A DNA stretch of 64,000 nucleotides. Source: Sphingobium chungbukense (lineage in GTDB: Bacteria; Pseudomonadota; Alphaproteobacteria; Sphingomonadales; Sphingomonadaceae). The stretch covers positions 62,001 to 126,000 of the forward strand of contig NZ_LBIC01000012.1 of the NCBI RefSeq assembly GCF_001005725.1, written 5' to 3'. The translations under genes were made by a program, and so were the position numbers. Shown here in pieces: positions 28,477 through 36,941 of the stretch (the stretch's first letter is position 1; every line of letters starts with the position of its first letter). The notes below the pieces were generated by a model. That model was not told where the DNA came from and searched no databases. It saw only the letters and a program-made list of their open reading frames with translations.

Positions 28477-29544
28477 TTGGCGAAAACAACGACGCCGCGC
28501 CCTGCACGCGCGAAGGCAGCCAAACCAGCAGGTGCGGATCACAACCGTTTACGGCCTTCCTTGCCTGAGGATTATGAAGCGACGCGAGAGGAGTTGCTGG
28601 AATTTTACCGTCAGATGGTGTTGATCCGTCGTTTCGAGGAGAAGGCGGGGCAGCTTTACGGCCTGGGTCTGATCGGGGGCTTTTGCCATCTGTATATCGG
28701 GCAGGAAGCGGTGGCGGTGGGCATCCAGTCGGCGCTGAAGCCCGGCAAGGACAGCGTGATCACCGGCTATCGCGACCATGGGCACATGCTGGCCTATGGC
28801 ATCGATCCCAATGTCATCATGGCGGAACTGACCGGCCGGGAAGCGGGCATTTCGCGCGGCAAGGGCGGATCGATGCACATGTTCAGCGTCGAGCATAAAT
28901 TCTACGGCGGCCACGGCATCGTCGGCGCGCAGGTGTCGCTGGGCGCGGGTCTGGGCTTTGCGCACAAATATAATGGAGACGGCGGCGTGTGCGTCGCCTA
29001 TTTCGGCGACGGCGCGGCGAACCAGGGCCAGGTCTATGAAAGCTTCAACATGGCCGAGCTGTGGAAGCTGCCGATCATCTTCGTGATCGAGAACAACCAA
29101 TATGCCATGGGCACCAGCGTCAACCGCTCCTCGGCCGAGGACCAACTGTATCGCCGGGGCGAGAGCTTCCGCATTCCGGGCATCCAGGTGAACGGCATGG
29201 ACGTGCTCGCCGTGCGCGGCGCGACGGAAGAGGCGCTCAAATGGGTGCAGGCGGGCAATGGCCCGATCCTGCTGGAGATGAAGACCTATCGCTATCGCGG
29301 CCACTCGATGTCGGACCCGGCCAAATATCGCTCGCGCGAGGAAGTGCAGTCGATGCGCGAGAAGTCCGATCCGATCGAGGGGGTGAAGAAATATCTCACC
29401 GCAGCGGGCGTATCCGAGGACGAACTCAAGACAATCGACCAGGACATCCGCAAAATCGTCAGCGACGCGGCGGACTTTGCCGAAACCTCTCCCGAACCGG
29501 AACTGCACGATCTGTATACCGACGTGCTGGTGGAGCAATATTGA
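28477..29544 (+). CDS. pdhA: Pyruvate dehydrogenase E1 component, alpha subunit
   Basis: PdhA, with PdhB, decarboxylates pyruvate using thiamine diphosphate. The 355-residue protein has the TPP motif AYFGDGAANQGQVYESFN ending in VIENNQYAMG, and the regulatory-loop sequence YRGHSMSDPAKYRSREEV. TTG 28477 is chosen because AAAGGA precedes it and the product then has the usual short Lys/Ala-rich N-terminus before RPSLPEDYEATREELLEFYR. The stop overlaps the pdhB ATG by one base. No E2 or E3 gene follows within the window. Confidence 0.93.
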   Translation: MAKTTTPRPARAKAAKPAGADHNRLRPSLPEDYEATREELLEFYRQMVLIRRFEEKAGQLYGLGLIGGFCHLYIGQEAVAVGIQSALKPGKDSVITGYRDHGHMLAYGIDPNVIMAELTGREAGISRGKGGSMHMFSVEHKFYGGHGIVGAQVSLGAGLGFAHKYNGDGGVCVAYFGDGAANQGQVYESFNMAELWKLPIIFVIENNQYAMGTSVNRSSAEDQLYRRGESFRIPGIQVNGMDVLAVRGATEEALKWVQAGNGPILLEMKTYRYRGHSMSDPAKYRSREEVQSMREKSDPIEGVKKYLTAAGVSEDELKTIDQDIRKIVSDAADFAETSPEPELHDLYTDVLVEQY

Positions 29545-30935
29545 TGGGTATCGAGATCAAGATGCCGGCGCTGTCGCCGACGATGGAGGAAGGCACGCTG
29601 GCGAAATGGCTGGTGAAGGAAGGGGACGAGGTCCGCTCGGGCGACATATTGGCGGAGATCGAGACCGACAAGGCGACGATGGAGTTCGAGGCGGTGGATG
29701 AGGGCCAGATCGGCCGGATCGTCGTTCCCGAAGGCACCGAGGGGGTGAAGGTGGGCACCGTCATTGCGACGATGGCGGGCGAAGGGGCGGGCGAAGGGGC
29801 GGATGACGCGGCAGCGCCTGTTCCGGCTCCCAAGGCGGAAGCGCCCAAGGCTGAGGCGGCTCCCGAACCGAAGAAGGCGCAGAGCGGTACGGCGAAGCTG
29901 GTCCCTGAGGCGAAGGCGACCGTCAAGGACCCGGCGCTGCCCGAGGGCACCGAATATCTCAAGACGACGGTTCGCGAAGCGCTGCGCGACGCCATGGCGG
30001 AGGAAATGCGCCGCGACGAGCGGGTCTTCGTGATGGGCGAGGAAGTCGCCGAATATCAGGGCGCCTACAAGGTGACGCAGGGCCTGCTGGAGGAATTTGG
30101 CGACAAGCGGGTGATCGACACGCCGATCACCGAATATGGCTTTGCCGGGATCGGCGCGGGCGCGGCGATGGGCGGGTTGAAGCCGATCGTCGAGTTCATG
30201 ACGTTCAACTTCGCGATGCAGGCGATCGACCATATCATCAACTCGGCGGCCAAGACCAATTACATGTCGGGCGGCCAGATGCGCTGCCCGATCGTGTTCC
30301 GTGGCCCCAACGGCGCGGCGAGCCGGGTCGCGGCGCAGCACAGCCAGAATTACGGCCCCTGGTATGCGGCGGTTCCCGGCCTGATCGTGATCGCGCCCTA
30401 TGATGCGGCCGATGCCAAGGGGCTGCTCAAGGCGGCGATCCGCTCGGACGATCCGGTGGTGTTCCTGGAGAATGAGCTGGTCTACGGCCGCAGCTTCGAT
30501 GTGCCCAAGGTCGACGATTATGTGTTGCCGATCGGCAAGGCGCGGATCATGCGCGAGGGCCGGGACGTGACGCTGGTGAGCTATTCGATCGGCGTGGGCG
30601 TGGCGCTGGAGGCGGCGGAGACGCTGGCGGGCGAGGGCATCGATGCGGAGGTGGTCGACCTGCGCACGCTGCGTCCGTTGGATACCGCGACGGTGTTGCA
30701 GAGCCTGAAGAAGACCAACCGCCTGGTGGTGGTGGAGGAGGGCTGGCCGGTCTGCTCGATCGCCTCGGAGATTGCGGCGGTGGTGATGGAACAGGGCTTC
30801 GACGACCTCGACGCCCCGGTGCTGCGCGTCACCAACGAGGACGTGCCGCTCCCCTATGCCGCCAACCTCGAAAAGGCCGCACTCATCGACCCATCACGCG
30901 TCGTCGCCGCTGTCAAAAAAGTCTGCTATCGCTGA
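29544..30935 (+). CDS. pdhB: Pyruvate dehydrogenase E1 component, beta subunit with N-terminal lipoyl domain
   Basis: This 463-residue subunit begins with a lipoyl domain (residues 1-80) whose attachment lysine is in EIETDKATMEF. An Ala/Pro/Lys-rich linker (residues 80-135) follows, then the transketolase-like E1 beta domains (FVMGEEVAEYQGAYKVTQGL, HSQNYGPWYAAVPGLIVIAP, EVVDLRTLRPLD). The lipoyl fusion on E1 beta is typical of alphaproteobacteria. It starts at ATG 29544 in a TGATG overlap with pdhA. Tad pilus-like genes end 37 bp away on the other strand. Confidence 0.94.
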   Translation: MGIEIKMPALSPTMEEGTLAKWLVKEGDEVRSGDILAEIETDKATMEFEAVDEGQIGRIVVPEGTEGVKVGTVIATMAGEGAGEGADDAAAPVPAPKAEAPKAEAAPEPKKAQSGTAKLVPEAKATVKDPALPEGTEYLKTTVREALRDAMAEEMRRDERVFVMGEEVAEYQGAYKVTQGLLEEFGDKRVIDTPITEYGFAGIGAGAAMGGLKPIVEFMTFNFAMQAIDHIINSAAKTNYMSGGQMRCPIVFRGPNGAASRVAAQHSQNYGPWYAAVPGLIVIAPYDAADAKGLLKAAIRSDDPVVFLENELVYGRSFDVPKVDDYVLPIGKARIMREGRDVTLVSYSIGVGVALEAAETLAGEGIDAEVVDLRTLRPLDTATVLQSLKKTNRLVVVEEGWPVCSIASEIAAVVMEQGFDDLDAPVLRVTNEDVPLPYAANLEKAALIDPSRVVAAVKKVCYR

Positions 30936-30972
30936 TAATGACGGGGAGGGGTGAGAAGTCTATTGCTCCCCC

Positions 30973-31656
30973 TCAGCTACAAGTGGAAGCTGTGATATTT
31001 TCCGGATTGTAAATGCCCACGCCGCCGGTTGGCCCAGCATATTCGCGATTGTCACGAACATACATCTCGGCGGTTTCGACCATGCTCGACAAATTGATCC
31101 AGCGTGATCCGACAAGCGGCTGATATCGATAGGCCACCTCTGCGAGGATGATGGCGCCGCCTTCCGGCGCCTTCAATGTTTGGCCATTTATCGCTATCCC
31201 CGTCAAATTGGTGTCGCCTTGTTTGCCGAATCCCGACGAATAACTGAGACTGCCCCGGCATCTTTGCCAACGAATACGATAGCGATCGGTCGTATTAGGA
31301 TTTGCAACCGGCTCAAGGCTTGTCAGGATGACTTTGCCGTTGGTGAAAAGGCCGAGAGCTGAACCTTGAAGATCGGCTCCTGTCATCAGGTCGTTTATCT
31401 GGGCTTCCGTTATCTGCTTGGTCGACAGAAGATCGCCTGTTCCAATGCGTGAACCATCATCGGCAAGGCGCAGGGCCAGTTGGCTGACACGCATCTTGGT
31501 GACGGTGTAATTTGCGAGTTCGGCGGCCGTAAGCGTGGCCACCAGAACGAAGGGTAGGCAGAGTGCGAATTCGACCACTGCAATGCCCTTTTCCGTGTGG
31601 CGGAGCCTTGATGCCCAAGCTGGAACATGCTTGGAAAAATCGCCTTTCCATCTCAT
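30973..31656 (-). CDS. TadE-like pilus assembly/pseudopilin-type protein
   Basis: This is a 227-residue protein with a TadE-type N-terminal hydrophobic segment after a basic leader (RHTEKGIAVVEFALCLPFVL, then VATLTAAELANYTVTKM) and a globular periplasmic part with two cysteines (WQRCRGS, TASTCS). ATG 31656 is preceded by GAGGA, and the ATG overlaps the stop of the previous gene (ATGA). It is the last gene of a three-gene tadG-tadE-tadE operon. The glutamate in VVEFA is the one used by TadV-type prepilin peptidases in this family. Confidence 0.78.
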   Translation of the reverse strand: MRWKGDFSKHVPAWASRLRHTEKGIAVVEFALCLPFVLVATLTAAELANYTVTKMRVSQLALRLADDGSRIGTGDLLSTKQITEAQINDLMTGADLQGSALGLFTNGKVILTSLEPVANPNTTDRYRIRWQRCRGSLSYSSGFGKQGDTNLTGIAINGQTLKAPEGGAIILAEVAYRYQPLVGSRWINLSSMVETAEMYVRDNREYAGPTGGVGIYNPENITASTCS

Positions 31657-32273
31657 GGGCAATTCCTCACGACCGGGACGGGTTCTCCAGGCTTTTGACC
31701 ATAGGGCTGGTTCGTCAGAACGGTCTTTGCTGAGAGATGGACCTTGCCGGACAGACCAATCATTTTGTCGAGCGGAAAAAATCGCGGATATTGTACATCG
31801 ACAGTCAGCACTACGGCTGCCTGGGTGCCGCCCTGGCCTGCGCTGCCTCCATCCGCATCCCGTACGCCATTGGCGTTATTGTCCTGAAACGGTTCTCCAC
31901 CATCGCAGATGCCGTTCCCGTTATTGTCGTTATAGGGTTCGGCTACAGCCTGAGCGGCTTTCGTATAGGAATAGAAATTGCGTCGACTGATGGTAACGTC
32001 GGCGTTTGCCGCCAAACGCTTCACCTGGGTTTCGATCTTCTGGTTGATGGCCACTTGCGTGCCTTCTTCCTGTCCGCTTTCCAATGTGGAATCCCGCGCG
32101 GCTTTCTGGACGACACCCTGGAGCACACCCTGCATATAGAGGGTATGGGCTAGATCGAGCGCGCCCAGCATCAGCAGCAGGAATATGGGTGCAATCAACC
32201 CGAATTCCGTGATGGCGGTGCCGTCTTGATCGCCGAAGCGACGCAGGGAGTGAGTGAGCGAAGGCCGGGTCAT
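31653..32273 (-). CDS. TadE-like protein with two calcium-loop-like motifs
   Basis: This is a 206-residue TadE-like protein. The prepilin-like segment is GTAITEFGLIAPIFLLLMLG. The periplasmic part carries two Asp/Asn-Gly loops, YNDNNGNGICDGGEP and DNNANGVRDADGG, which look like EF-hand/TSP3 calcium loops and are common in sphingomonad members of this family. It starts at ATG 32273, overlapping the tadG-like stop by one base. It probably works with the two flanking proteins at the cell envelope. Confidence 0.78.
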   Translation of the reverse strand: MTRPSLTHSLRRFGDQDGTAITEFGLIAPIFLLLMLGALDLAHTLYMQGVLQGVVQKAARDSTLESGQEEGTQVAINQKIETQVKRLAANADVTISRRNFYSYTKAAQAVAEPYNDNNGNGICDGGEPFQDNNANGVRDADGGSAGQGGTQAAVVLTVDVQYPRFFPLDKMIGLSGKVHLSAKTVLTNQPYGQKPGEPVPVVRNCP

Positions 32274-34291
32274 CAACTTGTCAGCCTTAGCTGGGAGATT
32301 TGATTTGCAATATTGCGGAAAGTAGTTTGCAGAGCCGAAGAACTGCGGGCCGAGAAGAAGCGGTCGGTGCTGGCGCAAGTCTTCAACATATTTTCAATAG
32401 TAGTATTGGCTGTCCCAAACCAAACTACCCATAATGTGGTGTTGGGCATATTTTTTACCGCGGCGCAAATTGCCTGTGTACGGGCATTGACCTGTTGGGT
32501 CAGAGTTCCGGTTGTTGAGCATCCATCTGTCGGTTCGGTATTGGGATCCGTCTGTCGACGATCGTACCAAGCTATTCCATAGGCTTGGTAGTTACCAACA
32601 CTGGTGCAGGCTTCACCATCGGTCATGAAGATCATATGCCGTTGGATTTCCCCGCCGCGCGCCGTGGTCGCATTGTCCGCGGCAAATAAACCGGTCGGTG
32701 ACATTAATCTCGCACCCCAAAGCATACCGATGTCATGATAGGTGTTCGATCCAGGCGTAAGGGAGTCGACATAGCTATCGAAAGCGGATGCATCCGGCCA
32801 ACTCTTCAGCCGCGAAGCTGGCGTTGTACAGGCATAAGAGCCGGTGCTAAAATTGGTAAAGGTTGTGATCTCATTAGTGCTACGCACGCTGTTGTTATTA
32901 TAGTCAGCTTTTCTTTGATAAATCAGCTGGCCAAGTGCCGGAGCCCATCGGCTGCTATCTGAAAAGCCTGGTGGCGTGTTCACGTCGAGATCCAGAGCCC
33001 CATATGGAATCGGCATATAAGAGCTTGCCCGAACGGTTTGCCTCTCTTCTATACAGCCATCCCATGTAAATGTTTTGTTCACAAAGCTGTTACCGGTCGC
33101 CGTGGTGAGGGAGGCGGGTTCCGCCCAACCGTCCCCATTCTTCAGCGCGCGAATGTCGAATGTTACGGGGTGATAATACCACGCGCGAAACATCTGGGCG
33201 TCGCCATCGGTATAATTCACCCACTGAAAGGTATAAGTTCTTGTAAAATCTCTGGATTTTGTCCTATATTTGCAATTGTTGTTACCGCTTTTCCAACTGA
33301 CAAATTCACGCTGAACGTCCTGCCAGGTTTGAGTCGCTTCCCAGTTACCGTGACCCTGGATGCCTCCATTACTCTCGTTTTTACCAAGGCTCATTGCCGC
33401 GCCGGACTTAACTTGCGTGATTTCGGCAGGAATCGTATAGCTGTTTTGGCATTCCGCTTCGCTTGCGGTCGTCGCGCTTTTGTTGGACCAGTTAATGTCT
33501 GGCCAATCTTTCTTAGATCCATCAACAAAGCTCACCGGGCGGCCGTAGACTGCGACTATTTCCCTGGATTGATAAGTGGCGTTATCAACAAACCAATTGG
33601 ATGGAAGCAATTTACCAACATTTACATTGGTATCATAAGGCACGAAGCCGAAACGAATTTGCGTTTCCGTGCTCGTTCCTCCAGAGGGGGCGCCGCCATC
33701 GCAAGTCGCTATTGTGTCCAGGCGCGCGACGATTTCGTAAAAACAACGAACTGCGCGTTGCAGACCGACGATCTTGTCTTCCGTGTCACCTGGGATGGGG
33801 CTGCCCATGGATCCCGTAACGTCGAGTACGAACATCACGTCGGTATTCGGAAGGCGCATTTCAGCGTCGCATGCAACTTCGATGGTTTTGGAAGCAATAC
33901 CGAAAATGCGCATAATCGCCATGGGGAGTGGGACGGATGCCGTGCCGGTAACCTTTCCGGCGGATTCGTTGAACGACCGCATCACGGTTCCACTGCCATA
34001 GGAACCTGGCCGGAAATTGGCGTCGAACATTCCCGTGGCGGCGTTCAGGGCCTGATTGTTGTTGGCGGCCCATGCACCGCCCCCCATGGTCTTGCGCCCC
34101 GCCAGCGCCCCGGCATCGCAGGCTTGTTGCAGCCTGGCCTTGGTCAAATAGATGCGGCTCATATCGACGCCGCCGCCAATGAGGCCCATAAGAGGAAGAA
34201 CCGCCGCTGCGACCATCGCCAGCGTATTTCCCGCCTGATTGTGATAAAGTCGCGTCAGTGTAAACAGTGTGCGCTTGATCCTATCGCCCAT
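32273..34291 (-). CDS. TadG-like protein with von Willebrand factor A domain
   Basis: This is a 672-residue envelope protein. The N-terminal Tad segment is hydrophobic (NTLAMVAAAVLPLMGLIGGG, then VDMSRIYLTKARLQQACDAG). A VWA domain follows, with MIDAS motif MFVLDVTGSMGSP (about residues 155-170) and later HMIFMTDGEACTS. Between them lies a long Asn/Thr/Trp-rich insert with many aromatic residues. ATG 34291 is chosen over the upstream frame. It is the first gene of the operon; no secretion ATPase or other tad gene is nearby, so the main tad locus must lie elsewhere if present. Confidence 0.8.
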   Translation of the reverse strand: MGDRIKRTLFTLTRLYHNQAGNTLAMVAAAVLPLMGLIGGGVDMSRIYLTKARLQQACDAGALAGRKTMGGGAWAANNNQALNAATGMFDANFRPGSYGSGTVMRSFNESAGKVTGTASVPLPMAIMRIFGIASKTIEVACDAEMRLPNTDVMFVLDVTGSMGSPIPGDTEDKIVGLQRAVRCFYEIVARLDTIATCDGGAPSGGTSTETQIRFGFVPYDTNVNVGKLLPSNWFVDNATYQSREIVAVYGRPVSFVDGSKKDWPDINWSNKSATTASEAECQNSYTIPAEITQVKSGAAMSLGKNESNGGIQGHGNWEATQTWQDVQREFVSWKSGNNNCKYRTKSRDFTRTYTFQWVNYTDGDAQMFRAWYYHPVTFDIRALKNGDGWAEPASLTTATGNSFVNKTFTWDGCIEERQTVRASSYMPIPYGALDLDVNTPPGFSDSSRWAPALGQLIYQRKADYNNNSVRSTNEITTFTNFSTGSYACTTPASRLKSWPDASAFDSYVDSLTPGSNTYHDIGMLWGARLMSPTGLFAADNATTARGGEIQRHMIFMTDGEACTSVGNYQAYGIAWYDRRQTDPNTEPTDGCSTTGTLTQQVNARTQAICAAVKNMPNTTLWVVWFGTANTTIENMLKTCASTDRFFSARSSSALQTTFRNIANQISQLRLTS

Positions 34292-34447
34292 GATCCGTTT
34301 CGCCTCAACTTGCCCCGCACCTCCAATTCGGGCAGGGCTGCCCCCGCCCAACAAAGGGCATTTGACCGGATCACTATGTCGCTTGGGGTTAAAAAGCTGA
34401 TAATTTCGGCAAAATCCATTTCTATTGATATATGCTGATGGTTCATT

Positions 34448-35080
34448 ATGAGCGCTGATCTTTCGCCATTTGCTCTATTGCTAAGCGCCTATGCGGGCCG
34501 CGATATTTCACGTCATCGGCTCGTCTGGGCACTCGATGCGCGGTTCGCGCGTTTGATAACTACCACCAGCGAGCCGATGATCGGTCAGATGCGTCTTGCC
34601 TGGTGGAACGATGCATTGACCGATCAAAGCGGCGCGAAGGGCCAAGGCGAACCCTTGATCGATGCGCTGCGGCAAATGGGAGCAATACCGCTGCATGGGC
34701 TTTCGCAATGGCTCGATGGCTGGGAGGCCCTGATCGGAGAGATCGACCTCCATGCCTATGCGGAGGGGCGAGGCGGTGGTCTGTTTCAGGCCCTGGCTGG
34801 TGAGAGCGATATTCCCGCCTGGCTGACTCAGGCAGGAGCGGCCTGGGCGCTGTGGGATCTGTCGGGGCATAGCGGTGATCCGGACATGGCCGAAAGGGCG
34901 ATCGCGATGGCGCAGGCCTATCTCATGCGTGAAGAGCCGGTCTGGCGCAGCGAATGGCGCCCATTGCGCATTGCCTACCACCTCGCGCGCGAAGATATCG
35001 CGAAGGGGCGTTGCGCACCGACGGGATTGACCCCTGCGCTGTATCTGAGATTGATGCGTGTCGCGCTGATGGGACGATAG
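34448..35080 (+). CDS. Squalene/phytoene synthase-like protein, short form
   Basis: This is a 210-residue all-helical protein related to the squalene/phytoene synthase superfamily. It has SEPMIGQMRLAWWNDALTD and LHAYAEGRGGGLFQALAGES, which align with the substrate-pocket helices. The Asp-rich DxxxD motifs needed for prenyl transfer are not visible, and the protein is shorter than active enzymes (around 280 residues). It may be an NDUFAF6-like assembly factor rather than an enzyme. It is divergent from the TadG gene, and the EF-hand gene starts 11 bp after its stop. Confidence 0.65.
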   Translation: MSADLSPFALLLSAYAGRDISRHRLVWALDARFARLITTTSEPMIGQMRLAWWNDALTDQSGAKGQGEPLIDALRQMGAIPLHGLSQWLDGWEALIGEIDLHAYAEGRGGGLFQALAGESDIPAWLTQAGAAWALWDLSGHSGDPDMAERAIAMAQAYLMREEPVWRSEWRPLRIAYHLAREDIAKGRCAPTGLTPALYLRLMRVALMGR

Positions 35081-35091
35081 GGGGATTTGAG

Positions 35092-35556
35092 GTGGGGCGA
35101 ATTTTGGCGGGCGCGATGGCCGCGCTGCTGTTGGCGGCTGGCGGGCTGTTTTGGTGGCAGGGGCGGGCGAGCAACGAAGCTGTCCCCCAACCGCTGATCG
35201 GCTCTCCACCTCCGCCCGTCGTTGACGCATTGCCAGAAGGCGATCCCGATGCCGTCGGGGATGCGCCGCCCATGCCCGGAGAAGCATCCCCGCAAAGCCG
35301 GGAGCAGAAGCGCTTCGGCCGGTATGATCGCAACCGGGACGGCGTCATCACGCGGATCGAGATGATGGGCAGCCGGGTAAAGGCGTTCAAGGCACTCGAC
35401 AGCAACAACGACAATCTCCTCTCTTTCGAGGAGTGGGCCGTGACGACTTCGGATCGCTTCGCCAGCGCTGACGCCAATGGCGATGGCAAGCTGACGCCCG
35501 CCGAATTCGCCGCCACCGCGCCGCAGCGGAAAGCGGCGCCGAAATGCAAATGCTGA
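35092..35556 (+). CDS. EF-hand calcium-binding envelope protein
   Basis: This is a 154-residue protein with an N-terminal membrane anchor or signal (ILAGAMAALLLAAGGLFWW), a Pro-rich linker, and three EF-hand-like loops: DRNRDGVITRIEM, DSNNDNLLSFEEW and DANGDGKLTPAEF. The third is a canonical DxDxDG-type loop and the second has Asn in place of Gly. GTG 35092 is the likely start, since no ATG fits and a GAGG lies just upstream. It is co-directional with the squalene/phytoene-synthase-like gene. The role, possibly a calcium sensor in the periplasm, is inferred. Confidence 0.72.
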   Translation: MGRILAGAMAALLLAAGGLFWWQGRASNEAVPQPLIGSPPPPVVDALPEGDPDAVGDAPPMPGEASPQSREQKRFGRYDRNRDGVITRIEMMGSRVKAFKALDSNNDNLLSFEEWAVTTSDRFASADANGDGKLTPAEFAATAPQRKAAPKCKC

Positions 35557-35560
35557 AACG

Positions 35561-36910
35561 TCAGGCGGGCTGAAACTCGCCCAGCCATTGCCCCAGGGCG
35601 GCGCGGGCGCGGGCGGTCATGGCTTCCTTGCGCTGCTTTTTCTTGACGTCGCTCAGCGGCGGGAACAGGCCGAAATTGACGTTCATCGGCTGATAATCCG
35701 CCGTTTCGACATTGCCGACGACGTGGCCCAATAATGCCCCCAGTGCCGTTTCAGGCGGCAAGGCGGCCAGCGGCCTGCCCAATATCTCCGCCGCCGCAAA
35801 GCGTCCGGCAAGCAGGCCGATCGCGGCGCTTTCGACATAGCCTTCACAACCGGTCACCTGCCCGGCAAAGCGGATATGCGGCGCGCTCCTGAGGCGTAAT
35901 GTGGCGTCCAGCAGCTTGGGGCTCTGGATGAAGGTATTGCGATGCAGCCCGCCCAGCCGCGCGAATTCCGCCTTCTCCAATCCCGGAATGGTGCGGAACA
36001 GTTCGGTCTGCGCACCGTGCTTCAGCTTGGTCTGGAAACCCACCATGTTCCATAATGTGCCCGACGCATTGTCCTGACGCAGTTGCACGACGGCATAGGG
36101 CCAGCGCCCGGTGCGCGGGTCATCCAGGCCCATCGGTTTCATCGGCCCATGGCGCAGCGTTTCGGGACCGCGCGAGGCCATCACCTCGATCGGCATGCAC
36201 CCTTCGAAATAGGGCGTGTCCTTTTCCCATTCCTTGAACTCGGTCTTTTCACCATCGATCAGTCCCTGGACGAAGGCCTGATACTGCTCCTTGTTCATGG
36301 GACAGTTGATGTAATCCTTGCCTTCGCCGCCACCGGGGCCGATCTTGTCCCAGCGATTGGCCATCCAGCATTTGTCCATGTCGATGCTGTCGAAATGCAC
36401 GACCGGGGCGATGGCATCGAAAAAGGCGAGATGATCGATCCCCGCGGCCTGGCCGATGCTGGCCGCCAGCGACGGAGCCGTCAGCGGGCCGGTCGCAACG
36501 ATCGTCATGCCTTCGGTCGGAAGGGTGTCGACCCGTTCCCGTACGATTTCCACATTGGGATGTTCGGAGAGTGTACGGGTGACGCCATCGGAAAAGATAT
36601 GGCGATCCACTGCCAGGGCCGATCCGGCAGGCACCTTGGCCGGTTCCGCCTGTGCCATGATGAGCGATCCCAGCCGCCGCATTTCCTGATGCAGCAGGCC
36701 GACCGCATTCTTGTCCGCGTCGTCGGAGCGGAAGCTGTTGGAGCAGACCAGTTCGGCGAGCCCTTCGGTCTGGTGCGCGGGCGTCATGTCGCCGCTCCCG
36801 CGCATTTCCGACAGGCGGACCTTCATCCCGGCTTGCGCCAACTGCCATGCCGCTTCGGACCCGGCGAGACCGCCTCCAATGATGTGAACCTGATGCATGG
36901 GGGGACCCAT
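35561..36910 (-). CDS. trmFO: Methylenetetrahydrofolate--tRNA-(uracil-5-)-methyltransferase TrmFO
   Basis: TrmFO methylates U54 of tRNA using methylenetetrahydrofolate and FAD. The 449-residue protein has the FAD GxGxxG motif HIIGGGLAGSEAAWQLAQAG and the family stretches CSNSFRSDD, YINCPMNKEQYQAF and YFEGCMPIEVMASRGPETL. The C-terminal part has FAGQVTGCEGYVESAAIGLL. ATG 36910 is preceded by GGAGGGG; ATG 36898 also gives a plausible protein. The stop codon is 5 bp from the convergent EF-hand gene. Confidence 0.93.
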   Translation of the reverse strand: MGPPMHQVHIIGGGLAGSEAAWQLAQAGMKVRLSEMRGSGDMTPAHQTEGLAELVCSNSFRSDDADKNAVGLLHQEMRRLGSLIMAQAEPAKVPAGSALAVDRHIFSDGVTRTLSEHPNVEIVRERVDTLPTEGMTIVATGPLTAPSLAASIGQAAGIDHLAFFDAIAPVVHFDSIDMDKCWMANRWDKIGPGGGEGKDYINCPMNKEQYQAFVQGLIDGEKTEFKEWEKDTPYFEGCMPIEVMASRGPETLRHGPMKPMGLDDPRTGRWPYAVVQLRQDNASGTLWNMVGFQTKLKHGAQTELFRTIPGLEKAEFARLGGLHRNTFIQSPKLLDATLRLRSAPHIRFAGQVTGCEGYVESAAIGLLAGRFAAAEILGRPLAALPPETALGALLGHVVGNVETADYQPMNVNFGLFPPLSDVKKKQRKEAMTARARAALGQWLGEFQPA

Positions 36911-36941
36911 GGTCCCCTCCGCGTCGCAGGTCAACCGCTGT

